Source of the DNA: Streptomyces phaeoluteigriseus
GTDB lineage: Bacteria > Actinomycetota > Actinomycetes > Streptomycetales > Streptomycetaceae
DNA: 44,934 nucleotides
Direction: 5' to 3'
Assembly: GCF_001896135.2 (NCBI RefSeq)
Contig: NZ_MPOH02000056.1
Span: 1 to 44,934, forward strand
Shown here: piece after piece, positions 10,068 to 19,042 of the stretch
Numbering within the stretch: the first letter of the stretch is position 1
Layout: each line of letters starts with the position of its first letter
Notes under the pieces: generated by a model
What the model saw: the letters and a program-made list of their open reading frames with translations, nothing else
Databases searched by the model: none
Told to the model about the DNA's origin: nothing
Program-made: the position numbers and the translations under genes

Positions 10068-10371
10068 GTACTTCTCCCCCCACCCAGAGAAGACCCAATA
10101 TTACGGCCGTGGCCGTCCGTGATCGACCGGCTTCGGCCTTCTGGCACGCGCGTCCGGCGCATGTCCGGGACGCCAGGCACACGGCCGGGGCGGGAGGGCC
10201 GACCGAGCACGGCGGGGCGCGAGGTGCGTGCCACGAACCAGGGCGGCCCTCCTGCCGCGGGCACCGGGAGGGGCGGTGGCCCTCGCTCCGCAGTGGCAGG
10301 GTTCGCGCCAGTGACGCGGAAGTGGCGCAAATGAGTGTTGCCGCTTTGTTTCACGACACCCAATCTGGAGC
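10068..10371. promoter_or_regulatory. Divergent promoter region between repressor and LPMO genes
   Basis: About 300 bp separating the minus-strand repressor from the plus-strand LPMO. No gene is visible. It must contain the repressor promoter (close to 10068-10120) and lead into the CebR box at 10372. No box is visible on the repressor side, so autoregulation is not supported by sequence. Confidence 0.5.
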
Positions 10372-10385
10372 TGGGAGCGCTCCCA
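10372..10385. promoter_or_regulatory. CebR-type operator of the LPMO gene
   Basis: TGGGAGCGCTCCCA, a perfect palindrome 56 bp before the LPMO start and identical to the two boxes in front of the GH5 genes. It ties the oxidative enzyme to the same control as the hydrolases. Confidence 0.85.
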
Positions 10386-10441
10386 TTCGCTTCATCTCCA
10401 CGCCGTGACCCGGCATCCCCCCCACGGGAAAGAAGGAGATC

Positions 10442-11113
10442 ATGAATTGGCATGACCACATCAGTAAGGTCCGACGTCGTTCGACGCTCGTTCTGAGCCT
10501 CCTCGCGGCGTTGCTCCTCGGCCTGCTCCCCTGGAGCGGGACCGCCGTTGCCCACGGCTCGGTCGTCGACCCCGCGAGCCGCAACTACGGCTGCTGGCTC
10601 CGATGGGGCAGCAACCACCTGGATCCGGCGATGGCCCAGCAAGACCCCATGTGCTGGCAGGCGTGGCAGGCCAACTCCAACGCCATGTGGAACTGGAACG
10701 GTTTGTACCGCAACGGATCCGGCGGCAACTTCCAGGCAGCAGTCCCCGACGGCCAACTGTGCAGCGGTGGCCGCACCGAAGGCGGGCGCTACAACTCCCT
10801 GGACACCGTGGGCTCTTGGAAGACCTCGGACATCGCCGGCAACTTCACCGTGAAGCTGTACGACCAGGCCAGCCACGGCGCGGACTACTTCCTGGTCTAC
10901 GTCACCCGGCAGGGCTTCGACCCCACCACCCAGCCGCTGCGCTGGAGCGACCTCCAGCTGGTGGCCCGCACCGGCAGGTACGCGCCCAGCCAGAACTACT
11001 CGATCCCGGTCAGCACGTCCGGCTACACCGGTCGCCACGTCGTCTACACGATCTGGCAGGCCTCGCACATGGACCAGACGTACTTCCTGTGCAGCGACGT
11101 GAACTTCCGCTGA
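10442..11113 (+). CDS. AA10 lytic polysaccharide monooxygenase, secreted
   Basis: A 223-residue copper enzyme that cleaves crystalline cellulose or chitin oxidatively. AAGAAGGAG precedes ATG 10442. The signal peptide ends ...WSGTAVA, so the mature protein begins with His38 in HGSVVDPASR, the N-terminal half of the copper histidine brace. The second brace His is in QASHGADYFLVYVTRQG (H145). PLRWSDLQL and the C-terminal QASHMDQTYFLCSDVNF match the AA10 fold. No carbohydrate-binding module is attached. The gene is intact. It has its own CebR box and a strong hairpin after its stop codon. The cellulase neighbourhood and CebR control suggest cellulose as substrate, although AA10 sequence alone does not settle cellulose against chitin. 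Confidence 0.92.
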   Translation: MNWHDHISKVRRRSTLVLSLLAALLLGLLPWSGTAVAHGSVVDPASRNYGCWLRWGSNHLDPAMAQQDPMCWQAWQANSNAMWNWNGLYRNGSGGNFQAAVPDGQLCSGGRTEGGRYNSLDTVGSWKTSDIAGNFTVKLYDQASHGADYFLVYVTRQGFDPTTQPLRWSDLQLVARTGRYAPSQNYSIPVSTSGYTGRHVVYTIWQASHMDQTYFLCSDVNFR

Positions 11114-11132
11114 TCCTGCGCCCACGGGCCGC

Positions 11133-11160
11133 CCCGCCGGACGAGCGCGCGTCCGGCGGG
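11133..11160. terminator. Hairpin terminator after the LPMO gene
   Basis: CCCGCCGGACG (11133-11143) and CGTCCGGCGGG (11150-11160) form an 11-bp perfect GC stem with a six-base loop, 20 bp after the LPMO stop. Confidence 0.75.
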
Positions 11161-11342
11161 ACACCGTGTTCTGACATACCACGGTGCTCGCACGGACCCA
11201 CGCGCGACCCGGACAGCAGAGCTGCCTGACCGGCCCCGAGGGGGGCGCCGCGGTGTGCGCGTCTGACGGGATACGCCACCGGGCCGCGCCCCCCGTATGC
11301 GAACAGCACCGCCGAACGAGCGTTTCGATACCTGGAGCCGAC

Positions 11343-12886
11343 ATGCCAAGACGCCGCTGGACCGGGCCGCTCCTGCTGGGCCTCCTGTTGACCACCTCAC
11401 CCCGCTGTCCTCCGCCGCGTCGGCCCCGCCCGCGGCGGCGGACAGCGGGGTCAGCCGCACGGCGGCGTCCCCCTCGCCCGTCCCCCTGCCGTCGCTGCGG
11501 GCGACCACCACCCAGGTCGCCTCCGGCCTGAGACGGCCCACCGCCCTCGTCGCCCCCGACGACGGCTCGGACCGGTTGTTCATCGCCGAGAAGTCGGGCA
11601 CCGTACGCGTCTACCACCCGGGCACCGGCCTGGCCCGGGACCCGCTCATCGACATCACGTCGGCCGTGGACGAATCGGGCAACGAGCGCGGCCTGCTCGG
11701 CATGGCCGTCCAGCCGGACTTCGCCGACAGCCACCAGCTGTACCTGGCGTACACGGCACTGCCCGACGGCGCGGTCACGCTCGCCCGATACCGGCTCGAC
11801 GATTCCCGCTTGGAGCCCCTGCTGTCCCAGTCGCACGCCGAGTACAGCAACCACAACGGCGGCCAGCTGGCGTTCGGCCCCGACGGCAACCTGTACTGGA
11901 GCATCGGCGACGGAGGAGGCTCCGCCGACCCCTTGCGCGCCGGGCAGCGCCTGAACACCTTGCTGGGCAAGATCATGCGCATCGACGTCAGCCGCCGCTG
12001 CGGCGGGCTCGCCTACTGCGTGCCCGCCGACAATCCCTTCGTGGACACCCCCGGCGCACGTGACGAGATCTGGCTGTACGGGCTGCGCAACCCGTGGAGG
12101 TTCTCCTTCGACAGCGCCGACGGCTCGATGTGGATCGGCGACGTCGGCCAGGGCCGATGGGAAGAGGTCAGCCACCTCCCGCCCGGACAGGGAGGGCTGA
12201 ACCTCGGCTGGTCCTGCTACGAGGGTTTGGAGAGGTTCCAAGGCGGCCACTGCGTACCCGGCGAGCAGCACACCGAACCCGTCTTCACCTACTCCCCGTA
12301 CACCGGCGGCTGCTCGATCATCGGCGGCCACGTCTACCGGGGCCGGCAGTACGCCGACCTCGTCGGCGGCACGTACATCGCCACCGACTACTGCTCGTCC
12401 ACGGTCTGGGCGCTGCGCCCCGACGGTCAAGGCGCCTACGAGCAGGCGGAGATCGGGGAGATGCCCACCCAGGTGACGTCGATCGGCACGACCGTCGACG
12501 GAGAGTTCTACGTCGTCAACGACCTGCCCGGCGGCCTGCACCGCGTGTCCTTCGCGCGAGAGGAACCCACCTGCCGCGTGGATCGCACCGTGCGGAGCTG
12601 GGGGACCGGCACGACCGTCGACCTGACGGTCACCAACACCGGCAGCACCCCGATCAGCGGCTGGACGCTGAAGTTCCCGCTGGCTCTCGGGCAGACCGTC
12701 ACCTCCGACTGGAACACCGACCTGACGCAGGGAAGCAACACCATCACGGCCACCAACGCCTCGCACAACGCCACGATCGCTCCCGGCGCGCACATTACCC
12801 TCGGCTACCTCGCCGGCCACACCGGTGACTCCTCGCCGCCGCCGCGGTTCACGCTCAACGGGGACGCCTGCGCCGTCGGCCGCTGA
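11343..12886 (+). CDS. Secreted PQQ-dependent sugar dehydrogenase with CBM2 (frameshift in signal region)
   Basis: A soluble glucose/sorbosone-dehydrogenase-type six-bladed propeller, about residues 60-400. Characteristic pieces are DRLFIAEKSGTVRVY, ERGLLGMAVQPDF, NHNGGQLAFGPDGNLY, EIWLYGLRNPWRFSFD and GLNLGWSCYEG. A C-terminal CBM2 domain (about 415-510) has ISGWTLKFPL, DWNTDL and PPPRFTLNG. ATG 11343 follows GGAG and starts a good signal peptide (MPRRRWTGPLLLGLLLTT). The frame breaks at about 11393-11398, where TTLTPLSSAASAPPAAADS needs one more C. Oxidation of sugars with PQQ releases electrons, and with CBM2 the protein would sit on cellulose. Placed directly behind the LPMO, it is a natural candidate electron donor for it. 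That role is inference. Confidence 0.85.
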
Positions 12887-12897
12887 GCGGCCCCACC

Positions 12898-12928
12898 TGG
12901 GCCCGCCTCGCCGTCAACGGCGGGCCCA
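12898..12928. terminator. Hairpin terminator after the PQQ dehydrogenase gene
   Basis: TGGGCCCGCC (12898-12907) and GGCGGGCCCA (12919-12928) form a 10-bp perfect stem with an 11-base loop, 12 bp after the stop codon. Confidence 0.75.
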
Positions 12929-13024
12929 CCCGCCCTCCTCTCCGCTCCTTCCGTCAACTCCGCGGATCGTGCGGCCCGGCAGGCCGACATGATCTCGTCC
13001 TCACTCCGACGCCGGAGGAAAGCC

Positions 13025-14016
13025 ATGCCCGTGTCCCGCACACCTGGGCTCCGGCCTGCCGTTCTCCTGTCCTGCTCCGTCGCCCTGCTGGCGCTCACGG
13101 CGTGCAGCAAGGACGACGAACGGCCACCGGCGGCCCCGACCGGGGTCACCGCGCAGTCCAGCAGTGCGACCACCGTCCACGTCATGTGGAAGCGGGTGAA
13201 GGCCGCCGAGGACGGCGAGACCGTGGAGGCGTACGAGGTCCTGCAGGCCGGGAAGAAGGTCAAGGAGGTCGACGCGGACCGCACCATGGTCGACATCGTC
13301 GGCCTGAGACCGGCCGCCGACTACGTGTTCACCGTCCGCACCCGGGACACCGCCGGCAACTACTCCACCCCCAGCCGCAAGGTCCCCGTCACCACCCTCA
13401 CCGCGCCCGCCGAGGACGGCAGACCGCCGACCCGCCCCGGCCCGCCGCGCGGGAAGGCCGTCGGATCGCGAGCCGTCGAACTGAGCTGGACCGCCTCGAC
13501 GGACGACCAGCGGGTCGTCTCGTACGACATCTACCAGGGCAACGCGAAGATCCACACGGTCGACGGTGAGAAGACCAGGACCGTCCTCACCGGTCTCCGC
13601 CCGGACACCGATTACGTCTTCACGGTGCGTGCCAGGGACGCGGCGGACAACCATTCCCCGGCCAGCGCGCCTCTACGACTGACCACCGCTCAGGGCGAGG
13701 ACGGCGACGGTGGGGCGGAGCCCGCGGACTTCCGGGCCTCGGTGCGCAAGAACACCGAGGACAAGGCGTACTACCTGGACCTGTCGTGGACGCGCCCCGG
13801 ACGGACGGACTCGAGGCCGAGTACCAGGTCTACCTCGACGAGGTGTTCGTGACGACCTTGGCCGGGAGCGACGACGCGCCCGGGGGACGGGCGCGGCACA
13901 CCGTCAACCTGGGCACGGAAGCAGGCAGGACGTACGCCGTGCGGATCAGACCGCGGCTGCCGGACGGCACCTGGGGAGCGTTCTCCACGGAGCGGACAGT
14001 CACGACGGGCGGCTGA
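13025..14016 (+). CDS. FnIII-repeat lipoprotein (single frameshift)
   Basis: GGAGGAA stands a few bases before ATG 13025, which I prefer over the ATG at 12989. The product has a lipoprotein signal with lipobox LLALTAC, so it should be anchored to the outer face of the membrane. Two FnIII domains follow (about residues 35-125 and 135-220), each with a YDIYQG- or YEVLQA-type strand and YVFTVR.RD.A.N. A third, less regular domain begins DFRASVRKN. Near 13795 the frame breaks: YYLDLSWT should continue as ...RTDGLEAEYQVYLDEVF, which needs one additional C. The correct frame then ends at 14016. There is no catalytic domain. A role in polysaccharide binding or surface scaffolding beside the cellulase genes is plausible but unproved. 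Confidence 0.75.
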
Positions 14017-14204
14017 CATCCCGACGGCGCGCTCCCCCGCTCGGCCGGCAGCGCACGTTTCTCCGCGAGTGCGCGAGTACGCGGGTGGACGGTGAAGCGG
14101 CCGACGCCGCCCGTGTCCGGCTGCCCCGGCCCGCGGCTGCGGAATCTGGCGACCATCACGCACCACTCGTCAGGACCAGTCACGCAGCCCGGCCGGTCGG
14201 CGGG

Positions 14205-14359
14205 TCAGGGCCGGTTGTACGACTCGCACTTGAACGACGTGGTCAGGTCGCCGAGCCAGATCTCGACGGACGCCGCCCCGCCGGGCTCAGGCGCGGGGAG
14301 CACGGTACTGAACTTGTATGTCACGTTGCACTGAGTGCTGGTGGTCCAGATGCCGAGCT
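14205..14359 (-). pseudogene. C-terminal fragment of an unknown secreted protein
   Basis: The minus-strand frame ending at the TGA of 14205-14207 reads GIWTTSTQCNVTYKFSTVL and then VEIWLGDLTTSFKCESYN. It shows consistent codon bias and paired Cys residues typical of exported Streptomyces proteins. It begins abruptly where an IS5-type transposase fragment ends (about 14360), so its N-terminus is lost. I cannot name the family. Confidence 0.45.
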
Positions 14360-14410
14360 CGCGTCCCGCACCACTGCCCACTCCGCGTCCGTCATGTCCG
14401 ATGGATACAC
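14360..14410 (-). pseudogene. IS5-family transposase N-terminal scrap
   Basis: VYPSDMTDAEWAVVRDA is read on the minus strand. This is the signature start of the IS5-type transposases with a DUF4096 N-terminus. Similarity stops after about 17 residues at the junction with a secreted-protein fragment. Confidence 0.6.
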
Positions 14411-14753
14411 CGGCACCCCTCCCGGTGGTCGGCCGCGTTCCCGAACCTGTGCGCGAGACAATCGCACGACGGCACGCGGGAGTTGGACGAGATGGGGACC
14501 GTCACGCAGGACTGGAACAGCAGGGCCTCCTGGCACTCGCGTGGTCGCAAACCCGAGCTACCAAGGGGCCCTGTACTCATGCCTCCAGCCGGCCGAGATC
14601 ACCCGGCCAAGGACCGTATTCGATGAGAACCGTCCTCCTGATCGATGGAGATACGGCTTCTGAGGGGTGGTGGCTGCCGGCATTCTCTGGCGGCCACCAC
14701 CCCGCCGTCAGCGACCGAGTAGCAGGCTTGAAGGCGGTCTGTGTGCGGCCGCG
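14411..14753. other. Stretch without a recognisable gene
   Basis: No convincing gene. Plus- and minus-strand open frames here lack ribosome sites and family features. It probably consists of IS-flanking debris. Confidence 0.4.
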
Positions 14754-15380
14754 TTAGGGCACGGAGCTGAGGTCGTAGGGTGGCAGGGGGGCGATGGTGC
14801 GGCGCAGCCCTTCGGCCAGCCTCGCGCGGGAGTACACGACCTTGACGGCGTGGTGGTCGGTGACATCGCCGGTGTCGAGTACGACGACGTCGATGACGGC
14901 GTGGATGCTCCATGGGTCGGTGTAGTGGCGGGCGCAGACAGGCGGCTGGTTGGTCAGCACTTCCGCCGTCTCGCTCGTGTGCTCGTGGGGTCCGGCGAGG
15001 AAGATCAGCCCCAGTGGGGTGCGGGCGGGGGTGGTGCAGATCTGGCAGCGCAGGGATTGCATGGTCATCATCTGCCGGTAGGGGTGTATCAGTTTCCACT
15101 GCGGGCGCCCCGTGGGCTCACCCTGTCCGTCGAGGGGGTTGAAGGAGCAGCGTGCCCAGAGGACGCCGCGGAGGTCGCGGTCGCGGGGGTCTTCGTCGAG
15201 GTAGTGCAGATGCAGTCGGCCGTCGGTGTGGGGGAGGAGGATGAGGTTGTCGGGGGCCGCCTCCTCCCCTTCCCGCTGGGTGACGAACGGAACGAGGGCT
15301 GGGCTGGTCGGGGTGGGCACGGTGCGCCACTTCCTGCGGTCGGAGGGGTACGGGCTGTAACCGAGCGAGGGATCGAACAT
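14754..15380 (-). CDS. Conserved hypothetical protein with CxxC and CxxH pairs
   Basis: A 208-residue cytoplasmic protein beginning MFDPSLGYSPYPSDRRKWR from ATG 15380; a GAAAG lies seven bases upstream. There is no signal peptide or TM segment. Features are an N-terminal RVPTPTSPALVPFVTQREGEE-like stretch, a central LILLPHTDGRLHLHYLDEDP and WARCSFNPLDGQGEP. A cluster LRCQICTTPARTPLGLIFL and PPVCARHYTDPW follows, which could bind a metal through CxxC...CxxH. It is a type often seen in Streptomyces near XRE regulators and small ATP-binding proteins, as here. The function is unknown. Confidence 0.65.
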   Translation of the reverse strand: MFDPSLGYSPYPSDRRKWRTVPTPTSPALVPFVTQREGEEAAPDNLILLPHTDGRLHLHYLDEDPRDRDLRGVLWARCSFNPLDGQGEPTGRPQWKLIHPYRQMMTMQSLRCQICTTPARTPLGLIFLAGPHEHTSETAEVLTNQPPVCARHYTDPWSIHAVIDVVVLDTGDVTDHHAVKVVYSRARLAEGLRRTIAPLPPYDLSSVP

Positions 15381-15576
15381 GCCGTTGTCTTTCAGGCAAT
15401 TGAGACTGACGAGACCTTGGTGGCCAGTTCGTCGACTGTCCAGGCGGTCTGCAGAGGTGTCTTGACTGCTCGCGGAAGCGTTGAGGAAGCGCTGTGGTGA
15501 CTGCCTGACGGCCTGCTCGGGTTTCCTGCCGGGGCCAACGGCGGAAGCGTGGCCGGCAGCCAGTTGGAAGTTTGGT

Positions 15577-15957
15577 TCAAGCCGCAGCCCTCGCGCACCG
15601 GAACTCACACCACGTCTCCTTGCCGCCGCTCTGCCACGCGTCTGAGATCGCATCGACGAGCCGGATCCCGCGACCGGATTCACCGTCGGGTCCGGCTTCC
15701 TTCAGTACAGCTGGGGCCGGATTGTGATCGGTGACTGAGACGCGCACCACGTCGACGACCACCATGATCCGGAGCACGACTTCCCCCTAACCGTGAACCA
15801 CGGCATTGGTGACCAGCTCCGAGACGGCAAGTAAGACGACCCCCGCCACCGGCTCCGAAACACGGCACCGACGCAGGAACACCCGCGTTGTCTGCCGCAT
15901 CTCCCCGATCTTCGCGAGGTCAGGGAGAAAGGCCGCCTGACAGCCACGGGAAGCCAC
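15577..15957 (-). pseudogene. RsbW-like HATPase (anti-sigma type), nonsense mutation
   Basis: The minus-strand frame contains an HATPase_c_2 domain: AAFLPDLAKIGEMRQTTRVFL, then VVLLAVSELVTNAVVHG (the N-box E..TNA). An in-frame TAG at 15787-15789 follows, and the same frame then continues with VRVSVTDHNPAPAV and SGRGIRLVDAISDAW (the G-boxes). The domain is complete apart from the stop. Such small GHKL kinases act as anti-sigma factors or developmental regulators in Streptomyces and commonly sit beside an XRE regulator. The divergent XRE gene at 16217 fits this. The true start is uncertain; GTG 15957 is the nearest suitable one. Confidence 0.7.
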
Positions 15958-16216
15958 CGGTACGCCTGGCCTCGCCGATGCGTTGTGCCGGTCTTCGTCA
16001 ACCGACTTGGCGCACGACACGCCTGCCCTGGCGGCAAAGCTACGGATGCCCCCGCCGGGCGGAGTCTCCTCTTGGAGCTTGGTCATGGGGGCTATCGCAC
16101 CGCGTGGCGACGCCGACGAACAGGGGAATCCAGCGGGGGAAAAATCTCTCAAGGGGGAAAGTTGGAGGGGAATTAAGGCCATGATTGGATTCCGCCCACC
16201 AACAGAGGTCACACTC

Positions 16217-17457
16217 ATGCCAGATCCGTTCGCCGACCTGCTCCTGCGGCTTCGGCAGGATGCGGGCAGGACGCAGGAGGAGCAGGCAGAGGCGATCAAC
16301 GCTGTCTCCGGCCGGACACCATGACCCGCCGAGAGATCAGCCGCTATGAGAACTTCGAGAACATCCCTACCAATCACACAATCGGCCACATCGCGGCGGC
16401 CTGCGGTGTCCCCTTCGAGGAACTACAGCGGGAGGCCAAGGCTGCCCGCGCTCGGAAGAGAAGGGGGCATGCCCGTGCAGGGGAGGACCAGGACGCCGTG
16501 AAGCGTCGTACGCTGCTGGGTGGCGCCGCTGCCGGCGTGAGCGCTGCTGCCGAGCCCTGGGGGCGCCTCGCCTTCGCCCTCAGCAAGGGGTCCAAGATTG
16601 ATTCGCCCTCCGTCGGCGCGCTCATCGACCGGGCTGCTGAACTGCACGTCCAGGAACTCAATCTCAGCGCCCGGCGGCTACAAGGCACGGTTGAGTCGCA
16701 TCTTGACGCGCTCACTGCGGCTCTGCCCCGCGCTGGCGAGCACGAGAGGGCTCTCACTATCGCCGCCGGAGAAACCGCCGCCCTTGCCGGTTGGGTGGCC
16801 TGGGACCTGGGTGAGCACGACAAAGCCGACGCTTACTACAAGGTTACGTCGCAGTGCGCGACGACCGCCGGGTATCCTCCGCTCCGAGCCCTGGCCCTGA
16901 CCTACAGCAGCTACGGCGCTTCGACGCCGAAGGCGAAGTTGGAGTTCCTTACCCAAGCGGCCAGCGATGTGCGAGGCTACGGCAACGCTACTGCTGCCGC
17001 CTGGGTCCTTGGCAGACATGCAGAGGAGGCGGCGGCGGTCGGCGACGAGACGGGCGCGCTCCGCGCGTTGGAGCGAGCCTGCTTCGCCTACGATTTCGCG
17101 GATCACACCAGCGAGCAGGCGTGGGTCCGGTTCGTGACCCCGCACCGCATGGACTCGCTTGCCCTCTCTGTGTACGGGCAGTTGGGGCGTCCCGAACTCA
17201 CCGCTACAGCAGACACCGCAGTCGGCCGCCTGGGAGACGAACTCCCGGACGGAGGCGTCGTGGTACTCGGGGATCTCGCTTCGGCCCTACTGCGCGGAGG
17301 TGACATCGACCAAGGTGTCAACGTGTCACACCAGTTCGCCGCAGCGGCGCAGGCCAAGCCCAACACTATGGGCAAGGAACGCGCAGCGTTCATCGCAGCG
17401 TCGCTCCCCGACAGCGAACAAGACCTTGCCGTCTACCTGCAGCAGTTCGCCTCCTGA
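16217..17457 (+). CDS. XRE-family regulator with TPR-like C-terminus (single frameshift)
   Basis: ATG 16217 follows AGAGGT. The protein begins DPFADLLLRLRQDAGRTQEE and, after a one-base gap near 16315, continues TRREISRYENFENIPTNHTI. Together these make an XRE helix-turn-helix with its second half in the next frame. The expected bridging sequence needs one more base in CGGCCGGACACC. The rest (about 310 residues) is a helical, tetratricopeptide-like region, with HVQELNLSARRLQG, LGEHDKADAYYKVTSQC, LTYSSYGAST, AWVLGRHAEEAAAVGD and ALERACFAYDFAD. This architecture is typical of Streptomyces XRE regulators that sense an intracellular signal through the TPR part. It is divergent from the broken HATPase gene. 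If the frameshift is genuine, the DNA-binding domain is lost. Confidence 0.8.
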
Positions 17458-17520
17458 ACCGCCCTGCGCCGGTACAGGGCCAAACTGAGGACGCGAACGC
17501 CGTCGAAAGCCCGTCGCTCC

Positions 17521-17847
17521 TCAGTCCTGTGCCGTCTCCTCAACAACCCAGGACAAATACGCCTCCGACCCACCGGTCACTGGCAGTGTGATCCACTGGG
17601 GTACATCGTACGGGTGCTTCTCGTGCAGCCATGCTTCCAGTGCCGGGAGCCGGTCCGTGGTAGTCATGTACGAGATCCGCCACTCCTGCGCTGTCTCGAC
17701 CTTCCCCTTCCACCAGTAGAAGGCGGTGATTGGCGCATCTATGTGAACCCCCGCTGCCAGCTTGCACTCGACTGCGCCACGGGCCAGCGCCTTCGCCTGA
17801 TCCTCGTTGTCACTGGTCGTCTGCGCGATCACAATGTCGTTGGCCAT
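17521..17847 (-). CDS. cutA: CutA divalent-cation tolerance protein
   Basis: A 108-residue protein, the usual CutA length. ATG 17847 is preceded by GGAGAGGTGG. The family landmarks are all present: VIAQTTSDNEDQAKALARG, LAAGVHI, ITAFYWWKGKVETAQEW, YDVPQWITLPVTGGSEAYLSWV. CutA proteins form ferredoxin-like trimers implicated in copper and other metal tolerance. Here it stands alone between the XRE gene and decayed sequence. It is intact and confidently recognised, although its physiological role is loosely defined even in model bacteria. Confidence 0.93.
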   Translation of the reverse strand: MANDIVIAQTTSDNEDQAKALARGAVECKLAAGVHIDAPITAFYWWKGKVETAQEWRISYMTTTDRLPALEAWLHEKHPYDVPQWITLPVTGGSEAYLSWVVEETAQD

Positions 17848-18213
17848 GCAACCACCTCTCCAGTTCGGGTACCGCGACCCTACCTAGCCACCGAGCCCCG
17901 ACCCCAAGGCCATCCGGCGGCAGCCCGGACTTTGCCAGCGCTGCTCTCACTCACAGGGCAGGTCGTCCAGGAGGTCTGGCTGGGGTGGCCGGCGGTGCCG
18001 GACAGGCACGTCCGAGGCGGTGGGCCCACGGGTGATCCCCGTACGTGGCGAACACGGCTTCGGCGAGCCAATCCTCTGTGCCGGTCCGAGCGTCGGAAGG
18101 ATTGCGGTGAGGTCTGTCTCATCCCTAGACCGGGTGCTGTTGGCCTTGTAGTAGAGCTGGACGCTGTACCAGCGGCTGCGTGACGCCTTCCTCGCCACGA
18201 TGCCAGACCTCGG
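17848..18213. other. Stretch without a recognisable gene
   Basis: About 360 bp between CutA and a group of decayed fragments. No frame has a start, ribosome site and family resemblance together. Confidence 0.4.
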
Positions 18214-18600
18214 GTGCACGCGGACCTGTCGCCGGCCGACTTGCTGGCGGTGGACGGTTACAAGGAGTGTGACCCGGAGGCGGCGATCGTCGTCTCGGCG
18301 GTCAAGGGCGGCCTGGGCAAGCTACGCGGACGCCTGTGCGGGGAGGGGTAAAAGCCCGGGCAGCCGTGGCGGGCGCTGCCCCGGCCGACGTGGCGGTCGG
18401 ACATCCGGGCGGCGGTCATCAGCGTGCGCTCGAGCGCGAGAGGCTCCGTCTCTACGAGGTCGCCCAGGCCGAGGCGAAGCGCATCCGTGAGCCGACCGGA
18501 ACGTGCAGGACGTGTGGCTTCAGGCTCTTGGGATCGGGCCCCGGCGTCCCGCCGCAGTTCTGCTTTACGTGCGCGCCGCTTCCTCCGACAGAGCACCTGT
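18214..18600 (+). pseudogene. Decayed small genes, including a zinc-ribbon-like fragment
   Basis: Two coding-like pieces lie in different frames. The first (GTG 18214 to TAA 18351) reads VHADLSPADLLAVDGYKECD and continues to GGLGKLRGRLCGEG. Upstream sequence suggests that its 5' part is in another frame. The second (about 18420-18580) reads ALERERLRLYEVAQAEAKRI, then CRTCGF...QFCFTCAP, two CxxC pairs like a zinc ribbon. Third codon positions are strongly GC-biased, which supports past coding. No family could be assigned. Confidence 0.3.
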
Positions 18601-19042
18601 CGCCCGCGTTCTCATGGGCGGCGGCACAGCCCGAAGGGCCGAGGAGTAAACGCCGCGGCGGTACATCAACTCGGCGTAGCAGCCTGCGGCTGCCGCCGGC
18701 GGGGGAGGCGTGCTCGGTGCCCCGCAGGTGCGCCTCCCACGCCTGGTTGAGGACCGGGCTGATGACCACCTGTCTGCTGGCGAGATTCCGGAGGAACCTT
18801 CCGCCCGGCGGGGGCTGCCCTAGCCGGGACACGCTTCCCTCCTGGAGACCGGGGCTCATCGCGACGACGACGTCCTCCGGACTGGGCACCAGCTGGGTGG
18901 GGTGCACCGTTGGCACCCCTAGGTATCACTATTCGCTGACGATGCGGCTGAAGTGCTCTCTGGCAAGACACCGTCGGCCGCACGTCGTGGGAAGGTGGGA
19001 ACCGCTGAGCTGAGACGTGCGACTAGGGGAGTGGCAGCAGAG
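18601..19042. other. Stretch with a possible minus-strand coding remnant
   Basis: The minus strand from about 18920 to 18660 reads VPTVHPTQLVPSPEDVVVAM and then FLRNLASRQVVISPVLNQAW with good GC3 bias. It has no recognisable family and breaks into poor composition further on. Treat it as a possible remnant only. The promoter of the DUF2637 gene should lie at the right end. Confidence 0.25.

Noticed and set aside
9959..12820. 953-codon minus-strand open frame across the LPMO and PQQ genes
   Set aside because: Low-complexity Ala/Val/Gly/Arg translation antisense to two recognisable enzymes, crossing promoters and terminators.
14599..15099. Minus-strand frame METDTPLPADDD... as a gene
   Set aside because: It is a shifted frame of the hypothetical gene at 14754-15380, whose own frame has better composition and CxxC motifs.
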